Source: Clostridiales bacterium
GTDB taxonomy: Bacteria > Bacillota > Clostridia > Saccharofermentanales > Saccharofermentanaceae
Direction of reading: 5' to 3'
DNA length: 64,000 nucleotides
NCBI GenBank assembly: GCA_017961235.1
Contig: JAGCXQ010000014.1
Location: 1-64,000, forward strand
The notes below the pieces were generated by a model. The model ran no database searches and had not been told where the DNA came from. It saw only the letters and a program-made list of their open reading frames with translations. Position numbers and translations under genes: made by a program. This document shows positions 46,601 through 54,052 of the stretch, piece after piece; within the stretch, counting starts at the first letter, position 1, and the number at the start of each line of letters is the position of its first letter.

Positions 46601-47917
46601 ATGAGCACATTTATGGAGCGTTTTTCCGAGAAGATACAGGAGATCCGTGATCTGAATAAGCCGAAGCCGCAGGATGCGCTTCGTGATTCTTTCATTAATG
46701 AGATCACCAGATTTTATGAAGACGGCACCGAGCCGGAGCATGCTTCCGCGGATATGCGCTATTATCTGCAGACACACGAGAAGCGTCTCGCCGAAAAGGG
46801 CGTGCGGATCCAGCGCCGCTACACGGTCACACCGGACGGTGTCAAAGCGACCCGTGCAAGTAACCGGCCGCCATACACCGCGAGCCTTTCTTTTCGAGAG
46901 TGTGAATCTTCTACACAGTTCACCAACGTTTCCACACAGAAGATCCTGAAAAAGCACAAGAAATGTGCCAGCATCTTCTATGCCAATATCCTCGACCGTG
47001 CGGACAGTCAGGATGCCGAGTTCGAGTGCCCGAACTGCGGACACAGAGCGACACTTGCAGTCTTTGCGAACGGCTGTCCGATGTGCGGTACGAGATTCCA
47101 GATGAAGCAGCTCTTTCCCTGCGTGACGAATTTCTACCTGCTGTCGCAGCTCGCAAACGGCAAATCCGTTGAAAAAATCATTCCTATCGTCCGGAATGTC
47201 GCTATTCTTTTCGCTCTCGGCGTAGGTACCTATACTACTGTTACTACGTGGGGCCAGGCAGATCCTCACTACGCGGCACTTTTATTCGGTCTCGGAGCCG
47301 CCCTACTTGCAGGATTTCTGGGATTCATCGTCTTCTACCTGGTATTCAGCATTTTCTTCGCCATTTTCATGATGGGCAAGATGACTACACAGGCTGTCAC
47401 CACGGCAGATGTCCAGTCCGCTGCTCTTACCAAAAACTCTCTGACAAAAGCGATGCAGCGCTTTGATCCGGAATTCTCCTACGACCTTTTTGAAGGAAAG
47501 GTGATCTCTCTCTTCCGTGCGATCGCATATTCCGAAGACCGGACCAATATGAGTATTTATCGCGGCGACCCGAATCTTCCCGAGCTCGATACGCTCATCG
47601 ATATCGATTACAGAGGCGCGATGAAGTATCTCAACTCCAGGATCCAGGATGGCGACAACCTTGTTCTTCTCGTCCGAGTTTATTTCAACACGACGCATCT
47701 CATCAAAGGGAAGATCGTGCAGAAAAAGGAAGATTATAATATGACCCTGGTCAAAAAGCTCACTGCCAAGGAAAACTACGGTTTCTCCATCCACGCCGTT
47801 AACTGCAAAGCCTGCGCTGCCAGCTTCGATGCGATGCATGTCCTTCAGTGCCCGACCTGCGGCGCGCCGTACAAGCTCGAGGAAGAAGACTGGGTCGTCT
47901 ACGGTTTGAAGAAATAA
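46601..47917 (+). CDS. Membrane protein with two zinc ribbons and a Tim44-like domain
   Basis: A 438-residue protein. The N-terminal region has a zinc ribbon near residue 142 (CPNCGHRATLAVFANGCPMCG), then two membrane helices (about 200-222 and 228-258). A cytoplasmic Tim44-like domain (DPEFSYDLFEGKVISLFRAIAYSED onwards) follows, and a second ribbon near the C-terminus (CKACAASFDAMHVLQCPTCG). Bacterial proteins with this order are of unknown role; the Tim44-like fold binds proteins or membranes. GGAGGG precedes the ATG. It stands alone between two conserved-head hairpins. Confidence 0.8.
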   Translation: MSTFMERFSEKIQEIRDLNKPKPQDALRDSFINEITRFYEDGTEPEHASADMRYYLQTHEKRLAEKGVRIQRRYTVTPDGVKATRASNRPPYTASLSFRECESSTQFTNVSTQKILKKHKKCASIFYANILDRADSQDAEFECPNCGHRATLAVFANGCPMCGTRFQMKQLFPCVTNFYLLSQLANGKSVEKIIPIVRNVAILFALGVGTYTTVTTWGQADPHYAALLFGLGAALLAGFLGFIVFYLVFSIFFAIFMMGKMTTQAVTTADVQSAALTKNSLTKAMQRFDPEFSYDLFEGKVISLFRAIAYSEDRTNMSIYRGDPNLPELDTLIDIDYRGAMKYLNSRIQDGDNLVLLVRVYFNTTHLIKGKIVQKKEDYNMTLVKKLTAKENYGFSIHAVNCKACAASFDAMHVLQCPTCGAPYKLEEEDWVVYGLKK

Positions 47918-47921
47918 GCAC

Positions 47922-48000
47922 CCGCCAAAGAAATATCGTCGCTGGTCCTCGACGCTTCGCGCCTGCGGAATCGCTCCTCACATTTCTTTGGCGGTTTTGC
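47922..48000 (+). terminator. 3' hairpin with conserved head (copy C)
   Basis: CCGCCAAAGAAAT (47922-47934) and ATTTCTTTGGCGG (47982-47994) form a perfect 13-bp stem followed by TTTTGCG. The head (47937-47978) reads CGCTGGTCCTCGACGC, TTC, GCGCCTGCGGAATCGC; the tip stem differs from copies A and B but still pairs. It begins 4 nt after the stop codon. Confidence 0.85.
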
Positions 48001-48122
48001 GTTCTTTTAGTCAAATTCGCCCAATGGTTGAATTTCACCTCCGTTTTCAACGATAATGTTATTGTGAAACGGGTGCTTTATCCTGCATACTGAAGGCAAG
48101 AAAACAAACGGAGGATCGCACT

Positions 48123-49391
48123 ATGATTGACAGCAGCAAGGTTGGCAAGTTTATAAACGAGAAGCGCCGCGAGCTCGGACTCACCCAGGGTCAGCTCGCC
48201 GAGCGGTTGAATGTCTCTTTTCAGACGATCTCGAAATGGGAGAACGGAAAAGCGTATCCGAACATTGAGATGCTCCCGGATCTGGCAAGGACTTTGGAGA
48301 TCTCCGTCGATGAACTTCTTTCCGGCGCGAAGAAGGACCGGGACGGTCTTTCCTACAGCAAAGCCGGCATCGACATTGCCTACACGGATTCGATCAAGAG
48401 CGAGATGAAAAAACATCTCGAGACCAAAGACAAAAGAGTCCTCAATGGTCTCGGTCCCTTTGCCTCTCTTTACGATATCAAGTTCCCGGAGATCAAGGAT
48501 CCTGTCCTTGTCCTCAAGTCCGAGGAGCCGGGTTCCAAGCAGAAGCTTGCGATGGAGTTCGGCTATACCGAGTCCATCTGTCACGACATGATCAACCACC
48601 TCGTTAACGATATCGCTGTCATGGGTGCAACTCCCCTTGCCGTTCTCGATACCATCGTATGCGGGAAAGCTGAGAAAGCCACGATCAGCGCTCTTGTTAA
48701 GGGCGTATCCGATGCCTGCCGGCAGAATGAGTGCTCACTCGTCGGCGGTGAGACTTCCATCCAGCCGTCTGTTGTGGATGCCGGCGTATATGTGCTCACA
48801 TCGAGTATCGCAGGTATCTGCGAAAGAAAGAAGATCATCGACGGATCCGCGATCGAAGAAGGTGATGCCGTCCTCGCTCTGGCCTCCAACGGACTTCACA
48901 CGAACGGATATTCCCTGGTACGTATGCTCCTCGATAAGATGCCGCAAATCAAACTCGAGAAGATCAACGGAAACACGTTTATCGAAGAGATCATGAAGCC
49001 CCATACTCCATACTACCCTGCACTCAAAGGCCTGTTTGGCAAGGACAGGATCTCCGGCATGGCGCACATCACCGGCGGCGGAATCGCCGGTAACCTTTGC
49101 CGGGTGATTCCTGACGGGCTGACTGCTCAGATCGACCGAAGCAGGATCCGGATCCTTCCGGTATTCCGTTTCATCAAGGAAAAAGGAAATGTCTCGGATA
49201 CGGAAATGCTCACCACCTTCAACATGGGTGTCGGAATGACGATCGTAGTTCCGCAGAAAGAAAAGGCGCAGGTAATCAAACATCTCAGTAAGTTCCATGA
49301 CTGCTACGAGATCGGCACGATCTCGCGCGACGATAAGAACAGAAAAGGACCGGAAAAAGTGCTTTTCGAAAAACGCCTGAAATGGGTGTGA
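48123..49391 (+). CDS. Helix-turn-helix domain fused to AIR synthase (PurM)-like protein
   Basis: A 422-residue fusion. Residues 1-65 are an XRE/Cro-type DNA-binding domain (RRELGLTQGQLAERLNVSFQTISKWENGKAYPN). The rest, about 347 residues, is the full length of PurM (phosphoribosylformylglycinamidine cyclo-ligase). Its PurM-like motifs are NGLGPFASLYD, GGETSIQPSVVDAGVY (near 207), SNGLHTNGYSLVRMLL (near 255), HITGGGIAGNLCRVIP and FNMGVGMTIVVP. The fusion is continuous, without a second start. It may be a purine enzyme acting also as a repressor, or a purine-sensing regulator with a retired enzyme domain. GGAGG precedes the ATG. No other pur gene is nearby. Confidence 0.85.
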   Translation: MIDSSKVGKFINEKRRELGLTQGQLAERLNVSFQTISKWENGKAYPNIEMLPDLARTLEISVDELLSGAKKDRDGLSYSKAGIDIAYTDSIKSEMKKHLETKDKRVLNGLGPFASLYDIKFPEIKDPVLVLKSEEPGSKQKLAMEFGYTESICHDMINHLVNDIAVMGATPLAVLDTIVCGKAEKATISALVKGVSDACRQNECSLVGGETSIQPSVVDAGVYVLTSSIAGICERKKIIDGSAIEEGDAVLALASNGLHTNGYSLVRMLLDKMPQIKLEKINGNTFIEEIMKPHTPYYPALKGLFGKDRISGMAHITGGGIAGNLCRVIPDGLTAQIDRSRIRILPVFRFIKEKGNVSDTEMLTTFNMGVGMTIVVPQKEKAQVIKHLSKFHDCYEIGTISRDDKNRKGPEKVLFEKRLKWV

Positions 49392-49416
49392 ATATGTGTT
49401 TCAAAATGATTCTTCA

Positions 49417-49444
49417 TTGAAAAACAAAACCAGTGTAGTATAAT
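49417..49444 (+). promoter_or_regulatory. Promoter of a short RNA unit
   Basis: TTGAAA (49417-49422), a 16-nt spacer and TATAAT (49439-49444). The predicted RNA start is near 49451, directly before two hairpins and with no open reading frame following. Confidence 0.65.
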
Positions 49445-49450
49445 AGTATC

Positions 49451-49536
49451 AAACGAGGTGTTACCGCAAGACGGTTACCTCAATGGTATGTCAATTAAAT
49501 GACCGTCACTGTGGTATGGGGACGGTCATTTCTTTA
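49451..49536 (+). ncRNA. Candidate small RNA, about 85 nt
   Basis: A promoter at 49417-49444 drives a segment with two hairpins and no reasonable ORF. Hairpin 1 (49455-49481) pairs GAGGT and ACCG with CGGT and ACCTC around CAAGA. Hairpin 2 (49498-49530) pairs AATGACCGTC with GACGGTCATT and is followed by TCTTT, so it is a terminator. It lies in a 208-bp gap between convergent genes. The shape resembles antisense RNAs of type I toxin-antitoxin modules, but I see no hydrophobic mini-protein nearby. Confidence 0.55.
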
Positions 49537-49599
49537 TGTACTCAATAAGAAGGCTTACTACAATATATTGGTGCGATTCCCGTGCTTCAAGTATGCAAA

Positions 49600-51225
49600 T
49601 CAGAACTGATTATAAATGAACTGGGATGCGTCGTAGCCGAGGCCGTATGCACCGAATACGAGGATGACCAGAAGAAGTGTCGCGAAGATCGCCCAACGGC
49701 CGGCAAGCGGCACTTTTTTCGCGAGTTTATCGCGGACGGAGCCGGATCTTCCGAGCATGGAGACGATAAGCAGCAGGATCGTGCCGAGCGCTAAGATGAC
49801 ATAGTCTGCGCGGCCGATGCCGAGATGAAGAAGCGTACCGTCTCCAAGTGTATTCCAGTTCCAGGTCGAGAACATCGTGCCGAACATCTTGAAGGTCAGC
49901 GGCACGTCACGGTAGCAGTCAAAGAGACGGAGCGCACTCATCAGAAGGATCGTTCTTCCGATCTGGAAAGACTTATATGTCACGCTGCCGTCGGTATTCA
50001 CTTTCTTATGGAACTTCGCATAGAGCGGCTCTAGTTCCTGGGAGATCATGATGACCACGAAGTTTCCCAAGCCCCAGACGATGAAGTTCCAGGAAGCGCC
50101 GTGCCAGATACCGGTCGTGAACCACACGATGAATGACGCAAGATAAACGGGCAGTCTCTTACCCATCTTCTCCGGAAGATGTGCGCGGCCCCATTTACTG
50201 AGCTTGAGCATCGGTCCGCTGACCGAGATCGGATAGAAGATATAGTCCGTGAACCACGTACCCATCGTGATATGCCATCTGCGCCAGTACTCGGCGATAT
50301 TCTTACTGAAGAACGGACGCTCGAAGTTTTCTTTGACCGGGATGCCGAGCATCTCCGCGATACCGATCGTGATGTCGATGCCGCCGGTGAAATCCGCGTA
50401 GAGCTCGAGCGCATAGAACATCATGACAAGGAAGACATACGCTCCCTTAAAGCTCTCCGGTGTGCCGATCATGGTATTGACCGCCGGAAGGATCCGATCT
50501 GCGATCACGAGCTTTTTGAAGTAGCCCCAGATCACTCTCTGAAGTCCCCGCTCGACCACACGGCCCTTGAATGTATGCGGGGTGAAGAGTTCTTTTGAAA
50601 GATCGCCATAGCGGCTGATCGGGCCCTGCACCAGCTGCGGGAAGAAGCTTACGAACAGTGCATACTTGAAGAAATTCTTCTGCGCCTCATGGCGGTCACG
50701 ATAGACATCGATGACATAGCCAACCGCCTGGAATGTATAGAACGAAATACCCATCGGCAGTGCGATGGTCAGGAAATTGATCCTTTTCGGCGCGTGAAAA
50801 ACACTTAAAATGCTATTTATGTTGTGGATCGTGAAGTTGGTGTACTTGACGACCGCGAGGATCAGGAGCGCCAGGGTGATGCCGATCGCCATGATGCGGC
50901 GGCGCCTCTTCTTCTGCGCTTCTTTATAGCGCTTCCTGGCTTCTTTTCCGACTTCCTCGGGCGAGCCTTCTCCGCTCTTTTCGAGCTGTTTCATCTCCGA
51001 GAAACGTGCATCGGCGGCTTTCTTATTCTTCGAGATCAGAAGTCCCGCGACATACGTGATGACCGTGACTCCGAGGATATAAAAGAGGCATGTCCATCCC
51101 GCGAAGTAATAGAAAACGTAAGACCCCAGCAGGAGCAGGGGCCACTTGGCCTTCTTCGGCAGCACATAGTAAAGCGATACCAGAAGGATCACAAAACCGA
51201 TGAATTTATACGATGTGAAAAACAT
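49600..51225 (-). CDS. MBOAT-family O-acyltransferase (DltB/AlgI-like)
   Basis: A 541-residue multi-span membrane protein. The MBOAT core has PMGISFYTFQAVGYVIDVYRD, GPISRYGDL, FSKNIAEYWRRWHITMGTWFTDYIFYP and the catalytic-type His in FTTGIWHGASWNFIVWG (about residue 373). Such proteins move acyl or aminoacyl groups from a carrier across the membrane onto wall or exopolysaccharide targets. Its start is 6 nt after the stop of the carrier protein gene, so carrier and MBOAT are coupled, as dltC and dltB products interact. A cytoplasmic charged insert (about 70-110) is unusual but not unique. Confidence 0.9.
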   Translation of the reverse strand: MFFTSYKFIGFVILLVSLYYVLPKKAKWPLLLLGSYVFYYFAGWTCLFYILGVTVITYVAGLLISKNKKAADARFSEMKQLEKSGEGSPEEVGKEARKRYKEAQKKRRRRIMAIGITLALLILAVVKYTNFTIHNINSILSVFHAPKRINFLTIALPMGISFYTFQAVGYVIDVYRDRHEAQKNFFKYALFVSFFPQLVQGPISRYGDLSKELFTPHTFKGRVVERGLQRVIWGYFKKLVIADRILPAVNTMIGTPESFKGAYVFLVMMFYALELYADFTGGIDITIGIAEMLGIPVKENFERPFFSKNIAEYWRRWHITMGTWFTDYIFYPISVSGPMLKLSKWGRAHLPEKMGKRLPVYLASFIVWFTTGIWHGASWNFIVWGLGNFVVIMISQELEPLYAKFHKKVNTDGSVTYKSFQIGRTILLMSALRLFDCYRDVPLTFKMFGTMFSTWNWNTLGDGTLLHLGIGRADYVILALGTILLLIVSMLGRSGSVRDKLAKKVPLAGRWAIFATLLLVILVFGAYGLGYDASQFIYNQF

Positions 51226-51231
51226 ACGGGA

Positions 51232-51462
51232 TTACTCTTCGTCCTCAAGTTTCTGGATGAGATCCCACAGTGCTTTTGCAGAATTAAAATTCTCCGGGAT
51301 CATATACTCGGCAGAGATGACGACATCGAACTTGTCGTTGATCTCCGATACCAGAGAAATAATATCGAAAGAATCGAGGATCTTTCCATCGATCAGATTC
51401 GTTGCTGTCTCATAGTCCACATCCGGGTGGATATCCTTTAAAATCGCAATCAGCTCGTCCAT
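51232..51462 (-). CDS. Acyl/D-alanyl carrier protein (DltC-like)
   Basis: A 76-residue carrier protein. The phosphopantetheine attachment Ser31 is in GKILDSFDIISLVSEI, and the rest is a short acidic four-helix bundle. It is preceded by a promoter at 51507-51535 and followed after 6 nt by the MBOAT gene. Together with the adenylating enzyme at 54053 it fits a Dlt-type relay, though the carried group could also be another acyl or aminoacyl unit. Confidence 0.87.
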   Translation of the reverse strand: MDELIAILKDIHPDVDYETATNLIDGKILDSFDIISLVSEINDKFDVVISAEYMIPENFNSAKALWDLIQKLEDEE

Positions 51463-51506
51463 TTGACTAACCTCCGAAAATTCGCTCTTAATAAGCGTCC
51501 GTGATA

Positions 51507-51535
51507 ATTATAAACGTACGGCTTTCACCTTGCAA
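51507..51535 (-). promoter_or_regulatory. Promoter of the carrier protein-MBOAT operon
   Basis: On the minus strand TTGCAA (51530-51535), a 17-nt spacer and TATAAT (51507-51512). Confidence 0.6.
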
Positions 51536-51559
51536 TTACAAAACAGTAACTGTCCTGCT

Positions 51560-53149
51560 TTACGTGGTCTCCTTCATCTGCTCGTAAGTGACTCCGTATT
51601 TCAAGGCAATATTCTTCGCATAGGAGCAGTAGTCCGGCTCGGCACGCTTGACGCGGAAGGTGTTGACGTTGTCCTTTATCTCCATGATGACGCTGATGAC
51701 CTTTCCTCTTCCCTCCCAGGTATTCATCTCGGGGATGTCTTTGGCAAGCTCATGGATATGAGTGTTAAAGATCACCGCCGCGCCCTTGTCCTTCAGGATA
51801 TGAAGAAGATCCTCGGAAAGATAAAGGGCATCCGAAGAAGACGTCGTCGAATACGTCTCGTTAAAGAGTACCAGTGTGTCGGCATCTGTCTGTGTGACGA
51901 TCTCGCGGACACGCTTCGCCTCTTCACCGAGGCGGCCGTAGTTGATCGTGAGATTCTCATCGATCGGAAAATGCGTCAGGATATTCCGAAACGGGAGTCC
52001 CTGACAGGATTCCGCCGTGACGAAGAGTCCGACCGAGGCCATCAGGGAGACAAGTCCCAAGCCCTGCTCGAGGATCGTCTTACCGCCTCTGTTCGGTCCG
52101 GTCAGAACGAAGATCCGGTCTTCTTCCGAGAACAGGAAATCATTCTTCACGACATTTTTCTCACGGAGCATCGCAAGACGGATATTATAAAATCCCTTCA
52201 CTTCCCACTTCTTATCTTCGGTTTTCACGATCTCCGGCGTGCAGACACCGTACCCTCTTTCCTGAAGCTTCTCCGCATAGCGCGAGCAGCAGGTGTAGAA
52301 CACCATCCCTTCGTAAAGATCGGTGATGCCCTTCAAGTCGAGATCCCGATACTGGGCGATGACTTTGCGAACAGAAGCGAAGTGGCGCTTCATATGCTTC
52401 TCGACCATCGGCATCATGGCGACCAGAAGCGGATCCTTATATTTACTGGAGACATTGTTGACGTGGGACATGCCGATCGCCTGCGCCCCCTGTCCGGCTT
52501 TCGTCAGGATGCCGATACTGGAGGCAATATTGACGAAGTTATATTTCGAGCGGGTCGGCACCGGCATAAACTCGACTGCAGCGACACTCTCGATGTCCAG
52601 ATCCGGCGTGAAATTGACGCCGATGATCGCCGAGCGCACGGTCGTCAGATCCTCCATCATCTTCTTCACATCTTCATTCAGTTCGCTGAATTTCTCCGTC
52701 GCGATGACATCCTCCATCTCTTTTTTCAGCGCCTGAAGACCGCGGGATCGGATCTCATACTTCCCGAGGATGTCTGAGAGGAAGCGGACTGTATCCGCAT
52801 AAAGAGAGATCGAGCGGAGCTCCTGAAGGATCGTATAGAGTGCATTATCTTTCAGATTCGTCGCCCGGTTCGCACCGGAAAACTCTTTCATGGAACGGAT
52901 CATGGAGACTGCTTCATAGAGCCCGTCACGAAGCTCCGGGTTCTCGATCAGGTCGCGGAAGATCTCCTGTCGGTACCGCATATCCTCGGGATCTGTGAGA
53001 ACTCTGCTCATGATCGACATCAGCACGACCCTCTCCTCGACCATCACCGACATCCATGAGGTGATCTCCTCAAGCGCGAGATCCTTTACCGTCTCCTTCG
53101 GCAGTTCCAAAAACTCTTTCTTCGAACCTTCTGCAAATAGAATATCCAT
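51560..53149 (-). CDS. MutS-family ATPase, short form
   Basis: A 529-residue protein with only the lever/clamp helical region (MutS domain III-like) and the ATPase. Walker A is TGPNRGGKTILEQG near residue 350, with Walker B-like LVLFNETYSTTSSSDALYL and the His motif FNTHIHELAKDI. It lacks mismatch-recognition and connector domains and a MutS2-type Smr end, so it belongs to the short MutS-like proteins of Firmicutes whose role is not established. Start 53149 (MDILFAEG) is set by AGGAG. It lies upstream of the carrier-protein promoter and divergent from an AraC gene. Confidence 0.87.
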   Translation of the reverse strand: MDILFAEGSKKEFLELPKETVKDLALEEITSWMSVMVEERVVLMSIMSRVLTDPEDMRYRQEIFRDLIENPELRDGLYEAVSMIRSMKEFSGANRATNLKDNALYTILQELRSISLYADTVRFLSDILGKYEIRSRGLQALKKEMEDVIATEKFSELNEDVKKMMEDLTTVRSAIIGVNFTPDLDIESVAAVEFMPVPTRSKYNFVNIASSIGILTKAGQGAQAIGMSHVNNVSSKYKDPLLVAMMPMVEKHMKRHFASVRKVIAQYRDLDLKGITDLYEGMVFYTCCSRYAEKLQERGYGVCTPEIVKTEDKKWEVKGFYNIRLAMLREKNVVKNDFLFSEEDRIFVLTGPNRGGKTILEQGLGLVSLMASVGLFVTAESCQGLPFRNILTHFPIDENLTINYGRLGEEAKRVREIVTQTDADTLVLFNETYSTTSSSDALYLSEDLLHILKDKGAAVIFNTHIHELAKDIPEMNTWEGRGKVISVIMEIKDNVNTFRVKRAEPDYCSYAKNIALKYGVTYEQMKETT

Positions 53150-53176
53150 CGCTAATCTCCTGAAACGTCGCATGTA

Positions 53177-53207
53177 AAAGTGCTTTTCAATATGCGAAAA
53201 GCACTTT
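53177..53207. repeat. Inverted pair of the repeated word
   Basis: AAAGTGCTTTTC (53177-53188) and GAAAAGCACTTT (53196-53207) are perfect 12-bp inverted copies separated by 7 nt, between the divergent MutS-like and AraC genes. Confidence 0.85.
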
Positions 53208-53246
53208 CCCTTCCTCTTTACTATATTTCTATCCGCATTTTAGATA

Positions 53247-53252
53247 TATAAT
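53247..53252 (+). promoter_or_regulatory. Possible -10 of the second AraC gene
   Basis: TATAAT lies 41 nt before the ATG; the -35 region is poor. Confidence 0.35.
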
Positions 53253-53293
53253 ATTGTTAAGATTTATATCATCTTTCAAAGGAGTACATCTTC

Positions 53294-54052
53294 ATGCCAG
53301 AGTCATTCATTCCCCAGAGCGAGATCATGCAGCTCCTTCATGAGAACAGCGAGAAGAGCTTCCGTCATACCACCTACCGTGAGGAGAACCGGAGATATCA
53401 CCTCCTGATGCAGGGCGATATGGCGGCGGTCGAGGAGGCTGTCCGCATCAGCGACCCGCAGCTCCAGGGCAAGCTCTCTTCCGATCCCGTCCGGAACATG
53501 CGGTATCTGTTTATCATCGGTGCCGGTCTGGCGACACGCTATGCGATCGAGGCGGGCGTTCCGCAGGAGCGCGTGTATTCGCTCAGTGATCTTTATATCC
53601 AGAAAGCAGATATTCTCACTACTGAAAAAGAACTCCGGGAGCTGGTCCGGGAGTTCTGGACGAAACTTGTTGAGCTGGTGCAGCTCAGTAGAAGCGAGAA
53701 GATCTTTTCCAAGCCGATCCTGTCGTGCCTGAATTATATCGATGCGCACTTCTCCAGCCGGATCACGCTCCGTGAACTGGCGCAGCATGTCGGGATGCAT
53801 CCGAATTATCTCGCGTCTGTCTTTAAGGAGGAGCTCGGGGAGTCCTTCGGATCGTATCTCACGCGAAGGAGGATCGAGACGGCACAGGCGCTTCTTACAC
53901 GCACCGAGTACACCTACTCACAGATCGCGTATTCACTCGCGTTCTGCTCGCAGAGTCATTTTATCAAGGTATTCCGTGAGAAAACAGGCTTCACGCCGCG
54001 CCAGTTCCGTCTGCAGCACTCGGACACGGCTTTCTCCGCCTTTTCCGGCTGA
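53294..54052 (+). CDS. AraC-family transcriptional regulator (second copy)
   Basis: A 252-residue regulator, paralog of the gene at 10383. The N-terminal helical domain contains DPVRNMRYLFIIGAGLATR and YSLSDLYIQKAD; the C-terminal AraC domain has ITLRELAQHVGMHPNYLASVFKEELGESFGSY and YSQIAYSLAFCSQSHFIKVFREKTGFTPRQFR. The ATG is preceded by AAAGGAG. It is divergent from the MutS-like gene, and its stop codon directly abuts the stop codon of the convergent adenylating enzyme, with no base between. It may control the surrounding envelope genes; that is inference. Confidence 0.88.
   Translation: MPESFIPQSEIMQLLHENSEKSFRHTTYREENRRYHLLMQGDMAAVEEAVRISDPQLQGKLSSDPVRNMRYLFIIGAGLATRYAIEAGVPQERVYSLSDLYIQKADILTTEKELRELVREFWTKLVELVQLSRSEKIFSKPILSCLNYIDAHFSSRITLRELAQHVGMHPNYLASVFKEELGESFGSYLTRRRIETAQALLTRTEYTYSQIAYSLAFCSQSHFIKVFREKTGFTPRQFRLQHSDTAFSAFSG

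Noticed and set aside
49455..49530. Riboswitch for the MBOAT gene
   Set aside because: The hairpins are on the opposite strand to that gene and lie after its stop codon.
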